DNA of 64,000 bases from Myxococcales bacterium (GTDB lineage: Bacteria; Myxococcota_A; Polyangia; Nannocystales; Nannocystaceae). Both the position numbers and the translations under genes were made by a program. Of this stretch, positions 63,369 through 64,000 are shown piece by piece. Position 1 is the first letter of the stretch. Every line of letters begins with the position of its first letter. Under the pieces are notes generated by a model. The model searched no databases and had not been told where the DNA came from. It saw only the letters and a program-made list of their open reading frames with translations. The stretch covers positions 310,001 to 374,000 of the forward strand of contig JACKDV010000002.1 of NCBI GenBank assembly GCA_020633315.1. Direction: 5' to 3'.

Positions 63369-64000
63369 TCAGTCTCGCAGACGCCGGCCGAGCTGGCCGG
63401 GGGTCACCCCCACCACGGCGCGGAAGTCCCGGGTGAGGTGGGCCTGGTCGGTGTAGCCGAGCTCGGCGGCGAGCCGGGCGAGGCTCGTGGCTCGACCCCG
63501 CTCGATGCTCAGCGCGGCCTCCTGCAGGCGGATGCGTCGAAGCAGGGCCTTGGGGGGCGCGCCCACGTGCTCACGGAACAGCCGCTGCAGCGTGCGGATC
63601 GGCAGGCCGCTGCGCTCGGCGAGCGCCTCCACCGTGAGCACGTCGGGGTCGCGCAGGTGCTCGGCCACCGCGACGGCCTCGGCCACGCGCGCGCCCTGGC
63701 CGGGGTCCCGCAGCGCCCGCAGGCGCTCGGCGAGGCGCTCCAGGGCCTCGAGGTCGTCGCTCGGCTCGAGCACGGCGCGCTCGAGCTCGTCGGCGCGCAG
63801 CGGCAGCAGCTCGGCCAGCGGCACCAGGCGATCGGTGAGCTCGACCGCGGGCACGGGCACGAACGCCCGCACCGCGCCCACCCGCAGCTTGGCCGCGCGC
63901 ACCTGGCCGCGCCCCTCGAGCCGACGGATCCAGCGGCGCGTCCACACGCCCACCACCCGGCTCGATCCCGCCTCGGCCACCACGTGCACGCAGGGATCGC
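63369..64000 (-). CDS. AraC-family transcriptional regulator (5' end outside window)
   Basis: The frame is open to the window edge; 209 residues are visible. It begins inside a domain with DPCVHVVAEAG, SRVVGVWTRRW, LEGRGQVRAAKLRVGAVRAF, the N-terminal ligand domain plan of AraC regulators with DUF6597. The AraC double HTH (about the last 100 residues) follows: LTVEALAERSGLPIRTLQRLF and TSLARLAAELGYTDQAHLTRDF, then VGVTPGQL. GTG 63989 could be read as a start, but it falls within the domain, so the true start is upstream of the window. Targets are unknown. Confidence 0.88.
   Translation of the reverse strand, partial: DPCVHVVAEAGSSRVVGVWTRRWIRRLEGRGQVRAAKLRVGAVRAFVPVPAVELTDRLVPLAELLPLRADELERAVLEPSDDLEALERLAERLRALRDPGQGARVAEAVAVAEHLRDPDVLTVEALAERSGLPIRTLQRLFREHVGAPPKALLRRIRLQEAALSIERGRATSLARLAAELGYTDQAHLTRDFRAVVGVTPGQLGRRLRD

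Overview
The window is a gene-dense, very GC-rich piece of a myxobacterial (Myxococcota) chromosome, most likely close to the Nannocystis/Plesiocystis lineage. Reasons: GC is high throughout, with strong G/C at third codon positions; two secreted proteins end in MYXO-CTERM-like tails (Cys-x-Cys, hydrophobic stretch, Arg cluster); there are many lipoproteins with Thr/Gly/Asp/Glu-rich linkers; the ferrochelatase has an internal cysteine cluster; and Ser/Thr kinase, FHA, ECF-sigma/FecR and RHH regulators are all present. I recognise no tRNA, rRNA, CRISPR array, insertion sequence or prophage. About 50 genes cover the window and no gene-free stretch exceeds about 280 bp. The taxonomic call is inference.

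Layout. 1-7391 (minus): fadN-fadA beta-oxidation genes, a small Ser/Thr kinase, a rhodanese lipoprotein and two zinc-ribbon DUF4178 proteins, the last cut by the window edge. 7499-12292: TPR-type lytic transglycosylase, CBS-domain protein and an ALDH7-type aldehyde dehydrogenase. 12442-15121: three unrecognised genes, one encoding a coiled-coil rod built from 22 copies of a 14-residue (42-bp) repeat. 15170-18104: metG, tail-to-tail with a candidate AIPR-type defence nuclease. 18171-22251 (minus): a three-gene secreted/outer-membrane operon. 22349-26547: a sugar permease translationally coupled to a GH92 alpha-mannosidase lipoprotein. 26596-32651: small ORFs and lipoproteins, then a plus-strand run of a signal-less family-5 substrate-binding protein, a MutS-like ATPase and a signal-less BtuF-like protein. 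32698-44862 (minus): lipoproteins, a protease-like MYXO-CTERM protein, a VWA lipoprotein, DUF3224, hemH-htpG, and an ECF sigma/FecR/membrane-protein operon. 44902-48880 (plus): VWA-type lipoprotein, FMN alpha-hydroxy-acid dehydrogenase, SpoIID-like MYXO-CTERM protein. 48963-52893 (minus): acidic lipoprotein, an FHA-AAA+ protein without a GAFTGA loop, DUF3160. 52991-58165 (plus): beta-propeller lipoprotein, redoxin plus copper-monooxygenase/TPR pair, and an SPFH protein with an Arc-like RHH partner behind a 30-bp palindrome. 58284-64000: AblB-like acetyltransferase, PQQ-type propeller lipoprotein, RNase R, a frameshifted lipoprotein gene and a partial AraC-family regulator.

Three signals run across the window. 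First, many genes carry a -10-like TAnnnT hexamer only 5-11 nt before the start codon, which implies widespread leaderless transcription. Second, operon-internal genes are joined by ATGA or GTGA overlaps. Third, several intergenic palindromes look like operators. The best candidates for undescribed biology are the coiled-coil repeat module, the SPFH/RHH unit with its palindrome, the lone AIPR-like nuclease, and the signal-less binding proteins flanking a MutS-like ATPase.
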